Assembly: GCA_029776205.1 (NCBI GenBank)
Contig: JAKOTQ010000081.1
Coordinates: 24,290-88,289 of the forward strand
Length of the DNA: 64,000 nt
Reading direction: 5' to 3'
Source: Bacillota bacterium
GTDB taxonomy: Bacteria > Bacillota > UBA4882 > UBA8346
The notes under the pieces are model-generated. The model worked only from the letters and a program-made list of their open reading frames with translations. It was not told where the DNA came from and ran no database searches. Positions 47,869-56,971 of the stretch are shown here, piece by piece (positions within the stretch are counted from its first letter, which is position 1; every line of letters starts with the position of its first letter). The position numbers and the translations under genes were made by a program.

Positions 47869-49728
47869 ATGCAGCAATATGAGGTGATCGTTGTTGGTGG
47901 CGGGCATGCCGGTTGTGAAGCAGCTCTTGCAGCAGCCCGTATTGGCGTTCAAACCTTGTTAATCACCATGTCTCCAGATACGATCGGGGCTATGTCATGT
48001 AATCCTGCGATCGGAGGCCCAGCAGCCAAAAGTCATTTGATCAGAGAATTGGATGCTTTGGGCGGGGCAATGGGACAAATTATCGATCGTTCCTATTTAA
48101 ATATTCGGACGTTAAATGAGACACGAGGTCCGGCCGTTGCCGCCCTTCGGGCTCAGGCAGATAAACGGTTATATCAAGCGGAAATGACGTTAGCCATTGA
48201 ACGGCAGCCCAATTTACAGCTGAAACAAGGATTGGTTACCGAAATCTTAGTGGAACAAGGACGGGCTATTGGTGTCGGTTTGAAATCCGGACGAAAATAT
48301 TTTGGGAAAACGATCATTTTGGCAACCGGCACATTTTTAGGTGGCCAGATCGTCATGGGTGATGTGAAATATTCTGGCGGCCGTCAAGGAGAACCGGCAG
48401 CTATTGAATTAAGTGAAAGCTTAAAGCGGATCGGATTAGAGCTAAGGCGGTTTCAAACGGCGACGCCTCCGCGGATCAGCTGTCGTTCGATTGATTTTAC
48501 CCGATTGTCTCCACAGCCCCTACAACGTTTGGAGTGGGGGTTTTCATGGAACGGATTGAAGGAAATCCGGGAGCAAATGCCATGTTGGGTGACGACGACC
48601 ACTCGAAAAACGGTGGAAGTAATCCAAAGCAACTTACATTTATCTCCGATTCGTAACGGGGCAGTATCTGGGAAAGGGCCTCGGTTTTGTCCTTCCATTG
48701 ACCGGAAAGTTCTAAAATTTCCGGATAAAACCGATCATCTCATCTTTATTGAGCCGGAAGGGAGAAGTACGGAAGAAATGTATTTGCTGGGACTGACGAC
48801 GGCTATGCCAGAGTCGGTACAGGAGCAAATTTTAGCAACTATCCCCGGTTTGGAGCATGCGGAGATTATCCGTCCCGGTTATGCCGTAGAATATGACTGT
48901 TTAGTACCTTTTCAGTTTTACCCAACCCTTGAATCAAAACGTGTGGCGAATCTATTTACAGCCGGGCAACTAAACGGAACTTCCGGTTATGAGGAAGCGG
49001 CAGTCCAAGGTTTGGTTGCCGGGATCAATGCAGCACGTAAAGTTTTAGGTCAAAAACCTTTGGTCATTAATCGCTCTAGTTCATATATTGGAGTGCTAAT
49101 TGACGATCTGGCAACAAAGGGAACGGATGAACCATATCGAATGATGACGTCTCTGGCAGAATATCGAATTTTTTACCGGTTGGATAATGCCTTACATCGG
49201 TTAGGAGAAATAGGGTATCAATGCGGTACGGTTTCCGAAAGCGATTGGCGTTTTCGACAGGGTTTATTGAATGCCGCCAATGAATTGGAACAATTTTATC
49301 AAACGACGAAAGTACGAATGGATGCTTCGTTATGGACAGAACTTAAGTTACCGCCACCAAACCGCGGCTATCGCTTGAATGAATTGATTATACGTCCGGA
49401 GATTACAGAGGAATCTTTATTGACGTATTATCCGGAAATTGCTAAATATCCGCTTCCCGTTCGTCAATATGTTTGGAATGAGCTCAAATTGGAGGGATAT
49501 CTTAATCGACAACGTAGCGATTACGAAGAAGTGAGCCGGTTGGAACAGATCGAAATCCCTTTGCATTTTGAATATAACCGGATTTCCAAGTTAAGCCAGG
49601 AAGGGCTGGCATTACTCAATCACATTAAACCCCTTTCCCTGGGGCAAGCGCTAAGGATACCAGGACTGTCTGAAGGGGATCGGGCTTTACTATATATTTA
49701 TTTTAATAATTCTCAAGGAGCGGCTTGA
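47869..49728 (+). CDS. MnmG paralogue, diverged
   Basis: The 619-residue protein is homologous to MnmG from end to end and lies between mnmE and mnmG. It keeps the FAD loop GGGHAGCEAA (residues 10-19), Cys44 in CNPAIGG, and the second active-site Cys in RFCPSID. It departs from highly conserved sites: GGPAAKSHL replaces GG-x-A-K-G-H-L with one residue inserted, and TSLAEYRIFYRLDNALHRLG replaces TSRAEYRL...DNAD.RLT. The tail LGQALRIPGLSEGDRALL is also altered. It could modify another tRNA or site, or form a mixed dimer with MnmG. It has a GGTGGAAG RBS, and codon use looks like that of its neighbours. It is 8 bases from mnmG, so the two are co-translated. Confidence 0.85.
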   Translation: MQQYEVIVVGGGHAGCEAALAAARIGVQTLLITMSPDTIGAMSCNPAIGGPAAKSHLIRELDALGGAMGQIIDRSYLNIRTLNETRGPAVAALRAQADKRLYQAEMTLAIERQPNLQLKQGLVTEILVEQGRAIGVGLKSGRKYFGKTIILATGTFLGGQIVMGDVKYSGGRQGEPAAIELSESLKRIGLELRRFQTATPPRISCRSIDFTRLSPQPLQRLEWGFSWNGLKEIREQMPCWVTTTTRKTVEVIQSNLHLSPIRNGAVSGKGPRFCPSIDRKVLKFPDKTDHLIFIEPEGRSTEEMYLLGLTTAMPESVQEQILATIPGLEHAEIIRPGYAVEYDCLVPFQFYPTLESKRVANLFTAGQLNGTSGYEEAAVQGLVAGINAARKVLGQKPLVINRSSSYIGVLIDDLATKGTDEPYRMMTSLAEYRIFYRLDNALHRLGEIGYQCGTVSESDWRFRQGLLNAANELEQFYQTTKVRMDASLWTELKLPPPNRGYRLNELIIRPEITEESLLTYYPEIAKYPLPVRQYVWNELKLEGYLNRQRSDYEEVSRLEQIEIPLHFEYNRISKLSQEGLALLNHIKPLSLGQALRIPGLSEGDRALLYIYFNNSQGAA

Positions 49729-49735
49729 AGTTATT

Positions 49736-51622
49736 ATGGATTACCAGGCTGATGTTGTAGTAATCGGAGCCGGTCATGCCGGTTGTGAGGCTGCTTTGGC
49801 TGCAGCGAAAATGGGATGCCGGACAGTCTTATTTACTTTAAATTTCAATAATATTGCCTTTATGCCATGTAATCCCTCCATCGGGGGGCCAGCAAAAGGC
49901 CATTTGGTTCGAGAGTTGGATGCATTGGGCGGTGCAATGGGCCGGGTCATTGATCGGACCTATCTGCAAATGCGGTTGTTGAATACTCAAAAGGGTCCGG
50001 CTGTATGGGCGTTGCGGGCACAGGCCGATAAAAATCTGTATCAACGAACCATGCAAAAAGAGTTGGAGAAAGAGCCCAATCTACAGATCCGCCAGGCAGA
50101 AATCGTTAAATTGTTGGTTGATGAAAACCAATCTATCTGTGGCGTTATGACGCGAACAGGCCTCACCTATTACGCTAAAGCTGTAATTTTAGCTACCGGG
50201 ACCTTTTTACGGGGACAAATTTTTATCGGTTCACTCCATTATTCATCTGGACCGATGGGACAACAACCGGCAAATTTATTATCAGAATCCTTAGAGGAAT
50301 TGGGGATTCGACTGAGCCGTTTTAAAACTGGAACACCGGCACGGGTACGGGCCAGGTCTATCGATTTCAGCAAAACCATCATTCAGCCAGGAGGGTACCG
50401 TGAACACGGTTTTTCCTTTTGGGAACCTTGGACGATACGCCCTGTTCATCCCTGTTGGTTAACATACACTCAACCTGAAACCCATCAAATTATTAAAGAA
50501 CACTTGCATGAAGCAGCTCTTTATACCGGCGCCATTACCGGAATGGGGCCTAGGTATTGTCCTTCCATCGAGAGCAAATTAGTTCAATTTCCTCATAAAG
50601 AGCGACATCAAGTATTTATTGAGCCTGAAGGGGCGGATACCGATGAAATGTATTTGGCCGGTATTTCCACCAGTCTTCCGGAATATGTCCAGGAAAAATT
50701 CATTCGGACGATCCCAGGTTTGGAACATGCAGAAATTGTTCGTCCGGCTTATGCCATTGAGTATGATTATATTCCTGGAGATCAACTTCGGCCAACATTG
50801 GAATTGAAGAAGATAAGAGGTTTGTTTACTGCCGGGCAAATCAATGGTAGTTCCGGATATGAAGAAGCAGCAGCTCAAGGAATTATCGCCGGAATTAATG
50901 CGGCAGCATCCATCAAACATATGGAACCCTTAGTATTAAAACGATCAGAAGCTTATATCGGAGTATTAATTGATGACTTAGTGACCAAAGAGAATTACGA
51001 ACCTTACCGGGTACTTACTTCTCGGGCTGAATATCGATTGACATTACGTTCGGATAATGCGGACGAACGTTTAACGGAATACGGAATACGCTATGGATTG
51101 ATTTCTCAGGAAGAAGCTTGTCATTTCAGGAAGAAATATGATCAAATCCGGGATATAGAGAAGCGGTTTCGGGAAACGTTTTTAACGCCAACCAAAGAAA
51201 TACGTGAAAAATTTGAAAAAGCGGGGATTACCCCGCCTGCCAATCGGTTCAGTATTGCTGAAATTTTGAAACGTCCAGGGATCGATTTGGATAAACTCTG
51301 CGAAATTATACCGGAAGTTCAGGATAATCCAGTGTGGGTTTCCGAGGTGGCTACCCGTTTAAAATATGAAGGATATCTCAAAAAAGAATGGGATCAGGCG
51401 GAACGCATGATTCATCTGGAACGAAAACGAATACCAAGTCATTTGGATTATCGGGTGGTTCCTAATCTGGCTTTAGAAGCCCGAGAAAAGCTGGAAAAGT
51501 TCCGACCGGAAACTATTGGACAAGCTTCCCGGATCAGTGGAATCAATCCAGCTGATTTGACAGCATTATTATTTTATCTTGAGAATATAATGAGGGTAGG
51601 ACATGCCGAAAACCGTGAATGA
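49736..51622 (+). CDS. mnmG: tRNA uridine-5-carboxymethylaminomethyl modification enzyme MnmG
   Basis: The 628-residue protein carries all canonical MnmG features: GAGHAGCEAALAAAKMG, MPCNPSIGGPAKGHLVREL, GPRYCPSIESK, IEPEGADTDEMYL, TSRAEYRLTLRSDNADERLT, and the C-terminal MnmE-contact region with LKYEGYLKK and IGQASRISGINPADL. It uses FAD, NADH and methylene-THF with MnmE to modify wobble U34. rsmG overlaps its end by 20 bases. Because this copy is canonical, it most likely provides the housekeeping activity. Confidence 0.96.
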   Translation: MDYQADVVVIGAGHAGCEAALAAAKMGCRTVLFTLNFNNIAFMPCNPSIGGPAKGHLVRELDALGGAMGRVIDRTYLQMRLLNTQKGPAVWALRAQADKNLYQRTMQKELEKEPNLQIRQAEIVKLLVDENQSICGVMTRTGLTYYAKAVILATGTFLRGQIFIGSLHYSSGPMGQQPANLLSESLEELGIRLSRFKTGTPARVRARSIDFSKTIIQPGGYREHGFSFWEPWTIRPVHPCWLTYTQPETHQIIKEHLHEAALYTGAITGMGPRYCPSIESKLVQFPHKERHQVFIEPEGADTDEMYLAGISTSLPEYVQEKFIRTIPGLEHAEIVRPAYAIEYDYIPGDQLRPTLELKKIRGLFTAGQINGSSGYEEAAAQGIIAGINAAASIKHMEPLVLKRSEAYIGVLIDDLVTKENYEPYRVLTSRAEYRLTLRSDNADERLTEYGIRYGLISQEEACHFRKKYDQIRDIEKRFRETFLTPTKEIREKFEKAGITPPANRFSIAEILKRPGIDLDKLCEIIPEVQDNPVWVSEVATRLKYEGYLKKEWDQAERMIHLERKRIPSHLDYRVVPNLALEAREKLEKFRPETIGQASRISGINPADLTALLFYLENIMRVGHAENRE

Positions 51623-52328
51623 ACAGTTACAATCAGACCTGCTTCAAGCGGGAATTGCACTATCAGAGGATATCATCGAAAAGCTGGTACGATTTATTGA
51701 ACGTTTGCTGGAGGTCAACCAATATATCAATTTAACAGCAATCACCGATGTGAAAGAGGCTCTTTATAAGCATCTTTATGATGCATTATTGATTTCTACC
51801 ATCGAACCATTTCAAAGGGCAGAACGAATATTGGATATCGGAAGCGGTGGCGGCATACCGTCAATACCATTGGCGATTGCATTTCCCGGGAAGCAGATTT
51901 ATTCGTTGGAAGCGACTCAAAAAAAGGTGAGTTTTCAAGAGACAATTAAAGACGAATTAAAGATAGATAATTTTCATCCGATATGGAATCGGGCTGAAAT
52001 TTTAGCCCATGATACTGAGCATCGGGAAAGATATGACGTGGTAACTGCCAGAGCCGTAGCAGCGGCCAATATTTTGACCGAATTAACTATTCCATTTTTA
52101 AAAATGGATGGGTATGCCATTTTTTATAAAGGAAAGGAAGCTGCAACCGAACTGGATGGAGCCGCAGGCGCATTGACCAAAATGAGAGCAGTTCCTGTCG
52201 CAATATATGATTATCAACTACCATATCAATATGGTGAACGGCATTTGATTGTTATCCGAAAAAATGCGGTTACACCGAGAGAATATCCACGCAAGCCGGG
52301 AGTACCTCAAAAAAAGCCTCTCGTATAG
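51603..52328 (+). CDS. rsmG: 16S rRNA guanosine-527 N7-methyltransferase RsmG
   Basis: The 241-residue protein has NQYINLTAITDVKEALYKHL and the SAM loop ILDIGSGGGIPSIPLAI, followed by VTARAVA, all typical of RsmG (GidB). It methylates G527 in the 530 loop of 16S rRNA. ATG lies inside the mnmG end, with GAGGGTAG upstream. Confidence 0.95.
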   Translation: MPKTVNEQLQSDLLQAGIALSEDIIEKLVRFIERLLEVNQYINLTAITDVKEALYKHLYDALLISTIEPFQRAERILDIGSGGGIPSIPLAIAFPGKQIYSLEATQKKVSFQETIKDELKIDNFHPIWNRAEILAHDTEHRERYDVVTARAVAAANILTELTIPFLKMDGYAIFYKGKEAATELDGAAGALTKMRAVPVAIYDYQLPYQYGERHLIVIRKNAVTPREYPRKPGVPQKKPLV

Positions 52329-52549
52329 TATGATCACCAAAAAACTAGAAGGATTTCCATTCTTGTGAATCGAACATAAGTGAAGAGAAAGAACGGGTGA
52401 TAAAATTGAAACGCTCTTCACGAAATATTTTGGAGGTTTTATCAAAAAGAGCCTTTGATTTATTAAGCACAGAAGCAGCTATTGTCATAAACTCCGATAA
52501 AAAACCGGAACAATCGGGAGTAAGTGATCGGAAGGGGGAGCATCCAAAA

Positions 52550-53323
52550 ATGGGAAAAGTCATCGCTATCGCCAATCAAAAAGGTGGAGTTGGGAAAACC
52601 ACGACGTCGGTAAATCTCGGTGCCTGTTTGGCTCAAATGGGGAAACGGGTTTTGATTATCGATCATGATCCGCAGGGGAATACCACTAGTGGTATCGGTT
52701 TAAAAAAATCTGAGATAAAACATTGCATATACGATGTTCTAATCAATGAAATTCCCATTGAAGAGGTGATTATAGCCCCTCAATTCGAACGCACTCAGAT
52801 AGAAACATTGAAAGTTGTACCAGCAACCATTCGTTTAGCAGGTGCAGAAGCAGAACTGGTAGGAATGATGGCTAGGGATCAACGGTTAAAACGAGCGATC
52901 GAACCGATTAAAGATCAATTTGATTATATACTCATTGATTGTCCTCCTTCCCTTGGAAATCTGACAATTAACGCATTAGCTGCAGCTGATTCGATTATTG
53001 TACCTATTCAATGTGAATATTATGCATTGGAAGGTTTAAGCCAGCTGATGAAGACCATTCAGTTGGTTCAAAAGTATTCCAATCCTTCTTTGAAAATTGA
53101 AGGGGTTGTCTTAACGATGTATGATAACCGTACCAATCTTTCAAATCAGGTGACTGAGGAAGTACGCCGTTATTTCCAAGGGAAAGTTTATAATACAATT
53201 ATTCCACGAAATATTCGGCTAAGCGAAGCTCCCAGTTTTGGTCTTCCGATCACGATTTATGATGAAAAGTCTAAAGGTGCGGAAGCTTATATTGAACTTG
53301 CAAAGGAAGTGAATGCTCAATGA
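52550..53323 (+). CDS. parA: Chromosome-partitioning ATPase ParA (Soj)
   Basis: I chose ATG 52550 (MGKVIAIANQKGGVGKTTTS), which has GGGGGAG upstream and gives the usual length of about 257 residues. It has the deviant Walker A KGGVGKTT, a HDPQGN segment, YILIDCPPSLG and the PIQCEYYALEGL segment. In Bacillus Soj works with Spo0J in origin segregation and also regulates DnaA. The frame is open for a further 51 codons upstream (from 52397), which is discussed in the findings. It overlaps parB by four bases. Confidence 0.95.
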   Translation: MGKVIAIANQKGGVGKTTTSVNLGACLAQMGKRVLIIDHDPQGNTTSGIGLKKSEIKHCIYDVLINEIPIEEVIIAPQFERTQIETLKVVPATIRLAGAEAELVGMMARDQRLKRAIEPIKDQFDYILIDCPPSLGNLTINALAAADSIIVPIQCEYYALEGLSQLMKTIQLVQKYSNPSLKIEGVVLTMYDNRTNLSNQVTEEVRRYFQGKVYNTIIPRNIRLSEAPSFGLPITIYDEKSKGAEAYIELAKEVNAQ

Positions 53324-54189
53324 GTAAAAATCGAGGCTTAGGGAAAGGTCTGGGAGCATTACTTCCGGAACTTGAAGAAGAAAACCTAAAAGCACAAAGT
53401 CATATCAATATAAACTTGATCGTTCCTAACCCTTATCAACCCCGCAAAGAATTTTCTGATGAAAAACTGTCCGAATTGGCGGAATCCATCAAAGTCCACG
53501 GAATTATCCAACCGTTGTTGGTTCGGGAGATCAATGGGCAGTATCAACTTATTGCCGGAGAAAGACGGTTACGGGCAGCAAAGCTCGCCGGACTAGACGA
53601 GGTTCCGGTGGTCATAAAAGACTTAACTGATCAATCCATGATGGAAATCGCCTTAGTTGAAAATATCCAACGGGAAAATCTGAACCCGATCGAGGAAGCA
53701 GAAGCCTACCGTCGGTTGATGAATGAGTTTAATTTTACACAAGACGACATCGCTAAAAAAGTCGGTAAGAGTAGGCCGGCAATAGCAAACATTTTACGGT
53801 TGCTCAATTTACCTCAAGAGATACAACATGATTTATCGAATGGGACATTAACGATGGGGCATGCCCGTGCCTTGTTGGGTCTTAAAACCCAGGATGATCA
53901 AAAAGAAGTATGGCATCAAATTCAAGCTGAAGGGTTATCTGTTAGAGAAACTGAAGAACTTATTCGAAAACTTAACGAAGAACCGGTTGTTTCACGTGAA
54001 ACAAAAAAAGTAAAAACTGTAGCAGTACTCACGAAAGATCCTAATGTAATGGAGATGGAAGATGAACTTCAACAAGTACTAGGAACCAAAGTGACGATTA
54101 AACCTCATGGGATGGGTGGACGTATCGAGATTGAATATTATTCTCCGGACGAATTCGAACGAATATGTGAAAAATTTTTACGCGATTAA
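53320..54189 (+). CDS. parB: Chromosome-partitioning protein ParB (Spo0J)
   Basis: The 289-residue protein has a short ParA-stimulating N-terminus (RGLGKGLGALLPE). The CTPase domain contains NPYQPRKEF, GEGQYQLIAGERRLRAAK-like residues and VENIQRENLNPIEEAEAY. A helix-turn-helix follows (TQDDIAKKVGKSRPAIANIL), then a C-terminal dimer domain. It loads on parS and spreads. One perfect parS site lies inside its own coding sequence. Confidence 0.95.
   Translation: MSKNRGLGKGLGALLPELEEENLKAQSHININLIVPNPYQPRKEFSDEKLSELAESIKVHGIIQPLLVREINGQYQLIAGERRLRAAKLAGLDEVPVVIKDLTDQSMMEIALVENIQRENLNPIEEAEAYRRLMNEFNFTQDDIAKKVGKSRPAIANILRLLNLPQEIQHDLSNGTLTMGHARALLGLKTQDDQKEVWHQIQAEGLSVRETEELIRKLNEEPVVSRETKKVKTVAVLTKDPNVMEMEDELQQVLGTKVTIKPHGMGGRIEIEYYSPDEFERICEKFLRD
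53988..54003. promoter_or_regulatory. parS site within parB
   Basis: TGTTTCACGTGAAACA is a perfect 16-bp palindrome identical to the Firmicute parS consensus. It lies in the parB coding sequence, as one of the Bacillus sites does. Confidence 0.95.
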
Positions 54190-54268
54190 CTTTGTTATGA
54201 AAGAACTTATTTAAGATTTTTTGATATAATATGTCTAAATTGTGGCCTTTTAAAGGCCATTTAATATG

Positions 54269-54284
54269 TGTTTCACGTGAAACA
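54269..54284. promoter_or_regulatory. parS site in the larB leader
   Basis: A second perfect TGTTTCACGTGAAACA lies 15 bases before the larB start codon, so ParB bound there could affect larB expression. Confidence 0.95.
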
Positions 54285-54298
54285 AAATGGAGTAGCAC

Positions 54299-55054
54299 AT
54301 GGATAGAACAGATATTTTACAATGTTTAGAAGAAGTAGCCAAAGGGACATTAACCCCGGAACAAGCTCTACAAGAACTTATTGAGTTGCCTTATAAAGAT
54401 TTAGGATTTGCCAAAGTGGATTTTCATCGAAATATCCGAAATGGTGGCACTGAGACGATTTTTTGTCCGGGAAAAACTATCGATCAAATTGTTGAAATTT
54501 TTAAGGTGTTGGCATCCAAATCGAAAAACGTGATGGCTACCCGGGCATCACAAGAAATCTTTCAAGCTGTTAAGGAAGCTGTTCCTGAGGTTGAATATAA
54601 TACACAGGCTCGTATAGTCTATGTCTGGCGGGATAAACAGAAGACTCAAGGAAAAGTAGGAGTGGTTTCAGCCGGTACGGCTGATATTCCCGTGGCTGAG
54701 GAAGCAGCTCTTACTGCCCAAATCATGGGAAGTGATGTGGAACGGATTTACGATGTGGGGGTCGCTGGGATTCACCGGTTGTTTGATCGGCGGAAAGAAA
54801 TTCAAAGTTGCCGTGTATTAGTGGTTGTTGCCGGGATGGAAGGTGCTCTGGCTAGTGTGATAGGTGGTTTGGTTTCACAACCGGTCATTGCTGTACCAAC
54901 CAGTATAGGTTATGGTGCTAGTTTCCATGGTTTAGCTGCTTTGTTGAGTATGTTGAATTCGTGTGCCAGTGGGGTCAGCGTCGTTAACATCGATAATGGT
55001 TTTGGAGCAGGGGTATTAGCTCACCGAATTAATATGTTAGGAGAAACGCGATGA
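54299..55054 (+). CDS. larB: Nickel-pincer cofactor biosynthesis protein LarB
   Basis: The 251-residue protein has a short N-terminal helical part (VAKGTLTPEQALQEL). The PurE-like carboxylase domain contains GVVSAGTADIPVAEEAALTA, DVGVAGIHRLF, VVAGMEGALASVIGGL and VPTSIGYG. LarB carboxylates and hydrolyses nicotinic acid adenine dinucleotide in the first step of the nickel-pincer nucleotide cofactor of lactate racemase and related enzymes. larC overlaps its stop codon by four bases; larE and larA are not in the window. Confidence 0.93.
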   Translation: MDRTDILQCLEEVAKGTLTPEQALQELIELPYKDLGFAKVDFHRNIRNGGTETIFCPGKTIDQIVEIFKVLASKSKNVMATRASQEIFQAVKEAVPEVEYNTQARIVYVWRDKQKTQGKVGVVSAGTADIPVAEEAALTAQIMGSDVERIYDVGVAGIHRLFDRRKEIQSCRVLVVVAGMEGALASVIGGLVSQPVIAVPTSIGYGASFHGLAALLSMLNSCASGVSVVNIDNGFGAGVLAHRINMLGETR

Positions 55055-56259
55055 CAAAAGTAGTCTATTTTGATTGTAATGCCGGTATCAGTGGAAATAT
55101 GTTTGTTGGCGCGATGCTCGATTTAGGATTACCACAAGAAGTGCTTATGGCTGAGCTCAAAAAACTACCCATTTCTCTTCCTCCAATTGATATTGTTCGA
55201 ACCAATCGGAAAGGATTGTCTGCTGTTTACTTTGATGTACATGCACCTCATGAACATCATCACCGCCATCTGTCGGAAATTTTAAATATGATTCAGGGGT
55301 CCCAATTGTCGGAAACGGTAAAACGATCAGCCGAAGCCTGTTTTCAGCATTTGGCTGAGGCCGAAGCCAAAGTTCATGGAGTTTCTGTTGAAGACATCCA
55401 TTTTCATGAAGTTGGAGCTATTGATGCGATCATCGATATAGTCAGTGCGGCTATTGCTATGGAATGGCTTAACCCTGATATGGTTGCCGTTTCGCCTATC
55501 CGACTGGGATATGGTACTATTCAATGTGCTCATGGAAAGATTCCTTTACCTGCGCCGGCGGTTGTGGAATTATTAAAGGGCTTCCAAACTTTTGGCGGTG
55601 AACTTGAAGGTGAATGGACTACGCCAACCGGTGCTGCTATAATAAAAACATTTGTGAATAACACTTCTCTGTGTTCTTTACCTTTGATGACAGTTGAAAA
55701 TAACGGATTTGGTGCAGGAACAACCGACCGGGCCATTCCAAATGTATTTCGAGTTATTGTAGGTTCCACGGAGAGTGAAACCGGGAAAGAGCAAATGATG
55801 ATGGTCGAAACCCATATTGATGATATGAATCCTGAAATTTACGGATATATTGGGGAACGATTGCTGGAAGCCGGGGCTAAAGATTTTTATTATACACCGA
55901 TTTATATGAAAAAGAACCGGCCAGGTATATTAATAAGTGTTTTGGTAGAAATGCAGAATGTTGCAGCAATTGAAGGTATTTTATTGGAAGAAACGACCAC
56001 TTTAGGGATACGCCGTTATCCGGTAGAACGCAGCATCCTCAAGCGAGGTGAGATAATCACATATATCCAAGGATGTCCGGTGCGGGTCAAAACGGCGTAC
56101 TGTGATAGTGGATATGTGAAATATGCACCTGAATATGAGGATTGTCGGAAAGCGGCTATTCAATTACAACGACCTTTGCGGGAGATTTATGACTTGGCAC
56201 ATATATTAGCCAAAAAAACCGGACAAAATGAGAGGAAAGACTCGGACGGTATGGAATAA
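55051..56259 (+). CDS. larC: Nickel-pincer cofactor nickel insertase LarC
   Basis: The 402-residue protein reads through in one frame, whereas the gene of Lactobacillus plantarum is split and joined by programmed frameshifting. It begins VVYFDCNAGISGNMFVGAML and has a His-rich segment (HAPHEHHHRHL), VEDIHFHEVGAIDAIIDIV and a C-terminal part with METHIDDMNPEIYGY. LarC is a CTP-dependent nickel insertase. Its start overlaps larB, so both act in one pathway. Confidence 0.93.
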   Translation: MTKVVYFDCNAGISGNMFVGAMLDLGLPQEVLMAELKKLPISLPPIDIVRTNRKGLSAVYFDVHAPHEHHHRHLSEILNMIQGSQLSETVKRSAEACFQHLAEAEAKVHGVSVEDIHFHEVGAIDAIIDIVSAAIAMEWLNPDMVAVSPIRLGYGTIQCAHGKIPLPAPAVVELLKGFQTFGGELEGEWTTPTGAAIIKTFVNNTSLCSLPLMTVENNGFGAGTTDRAIPNVFRVIVGSTESETGKEQMMMVETHIDDMNPEIYGYIGERLLEAGAKDFYYTPIYMKKNRPGILISVLVEMQNVAAIEGILLEETTTLGIRRYPVERSILKRGEIITYIQGCPVRVKTAYCDSGYVKYAPEYEDCRKAAIQLQRPLREIYDLAHILAKKTGQNERKDSDGME

Positions 56260-56316
56260 TGTAATTAAATGATTTTCTTGATATTTTTTTGAATGATGCT
56301 TGGAGGTTTATCTTTG

Positions 56317-56817
56317 ATGGATACAATAAAAAATTTACCCTGGCTTACAGAAGCAGTATTGCTGCTGGGCTTACTTAATGTCCTTTTGTTTGGTATAGGA
56401 GTGGCTTATGTTATAGCAATTCATCGAAAACTTAAACGATATCGGTTTCTAAGTAAATCGGGAAATGATAAACAGCTTGAGGAACTTCTTCTCGACATGT
56501 TTAATAAATTTCAAGTCCTAGATCAAAACATGAACCAGATGGAAGAACATTTTGTGAAAAGTCTTGTTGACCAGGAAAAACATTTTCAACATTGTGGGTT
56601 GATACGGTTTCAGGCATTTCAAAATACCGGCGGCGATCAAAGTTTTGCTTTAGCTTTGCTTGATGCTCATGGTGACGGGTTTGTATTGAGCAGTTTATTT
56701 GGCCGAGATGAATCACGGGTTTATTGCAAACCGGTTGAGGCCGGCAAATCCAAATATGCTCTCTCGAAGGAAGAGCAAAATGCTATCGAAATGGCTATGG
56801 GACATCCGATAAAATAA
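56317..56817 (+). CDS. DUF4446 membrane-anchored protein
   Basis: I chose ATG 56317, 9 bases after GGAGG. The roughly 166-residue product has one membrane segment at about residues 10-34, then a charged coiled-coil-like stretch (KQLEELLLDMFNKFQVLDQN) and a small beta-rich end. In that end, VGLIRFQAF-like residues, NTGGDQSFALALLD and GFVLSSLFGRDESRVYCKPV are characteristic of DUF4446. The family often lies near parAB in Firmicutes. Its function is unknown. Confidence 0.82.
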   Translation: MDTIKNLPWLTEAVLLLGLLNVLLFGIGVAYVIAIHRKLKRYRFLSKSGNDKQLEELLLDMFNKFQVLDQNMNQMEEHFVKSLVDQEKHFQHCGLIRFQAFQNTGGDQSFALALLDAHGDGFVLSSLFGRDESRVYCKPVEAGKSKYALSKEEQNAIEMAMGHPIK

Positions 56818-56971
56818 GGTAAAATGTATATTATTGGATAGTGTAGTAGAAAATGTATAAAAAATCCTCTTTTTAAGCAGGATATTTATAAAAGTCGGCG
56901 AAATATTACAAAACTATTAACGAACCACGGGAAATGAAATCCCGTTTTTTTACCGGTTGGGGGTGACGTTT

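Noticed and set aside
51603..52328. Overlap of rsmG with mnmG as a possible frameshift
   Set aside because: Both proteins are full length with proper ends, and rsmG has its own RBS; a 20-base overlap is ordinary coupling.
54244..54258. Hairpin GGCCTTTTAAAGGCC after parB as terminator
   Set aside because: The stem is AT-rich in the middle and no T tract follows; at most a weak stop before the larB leader.
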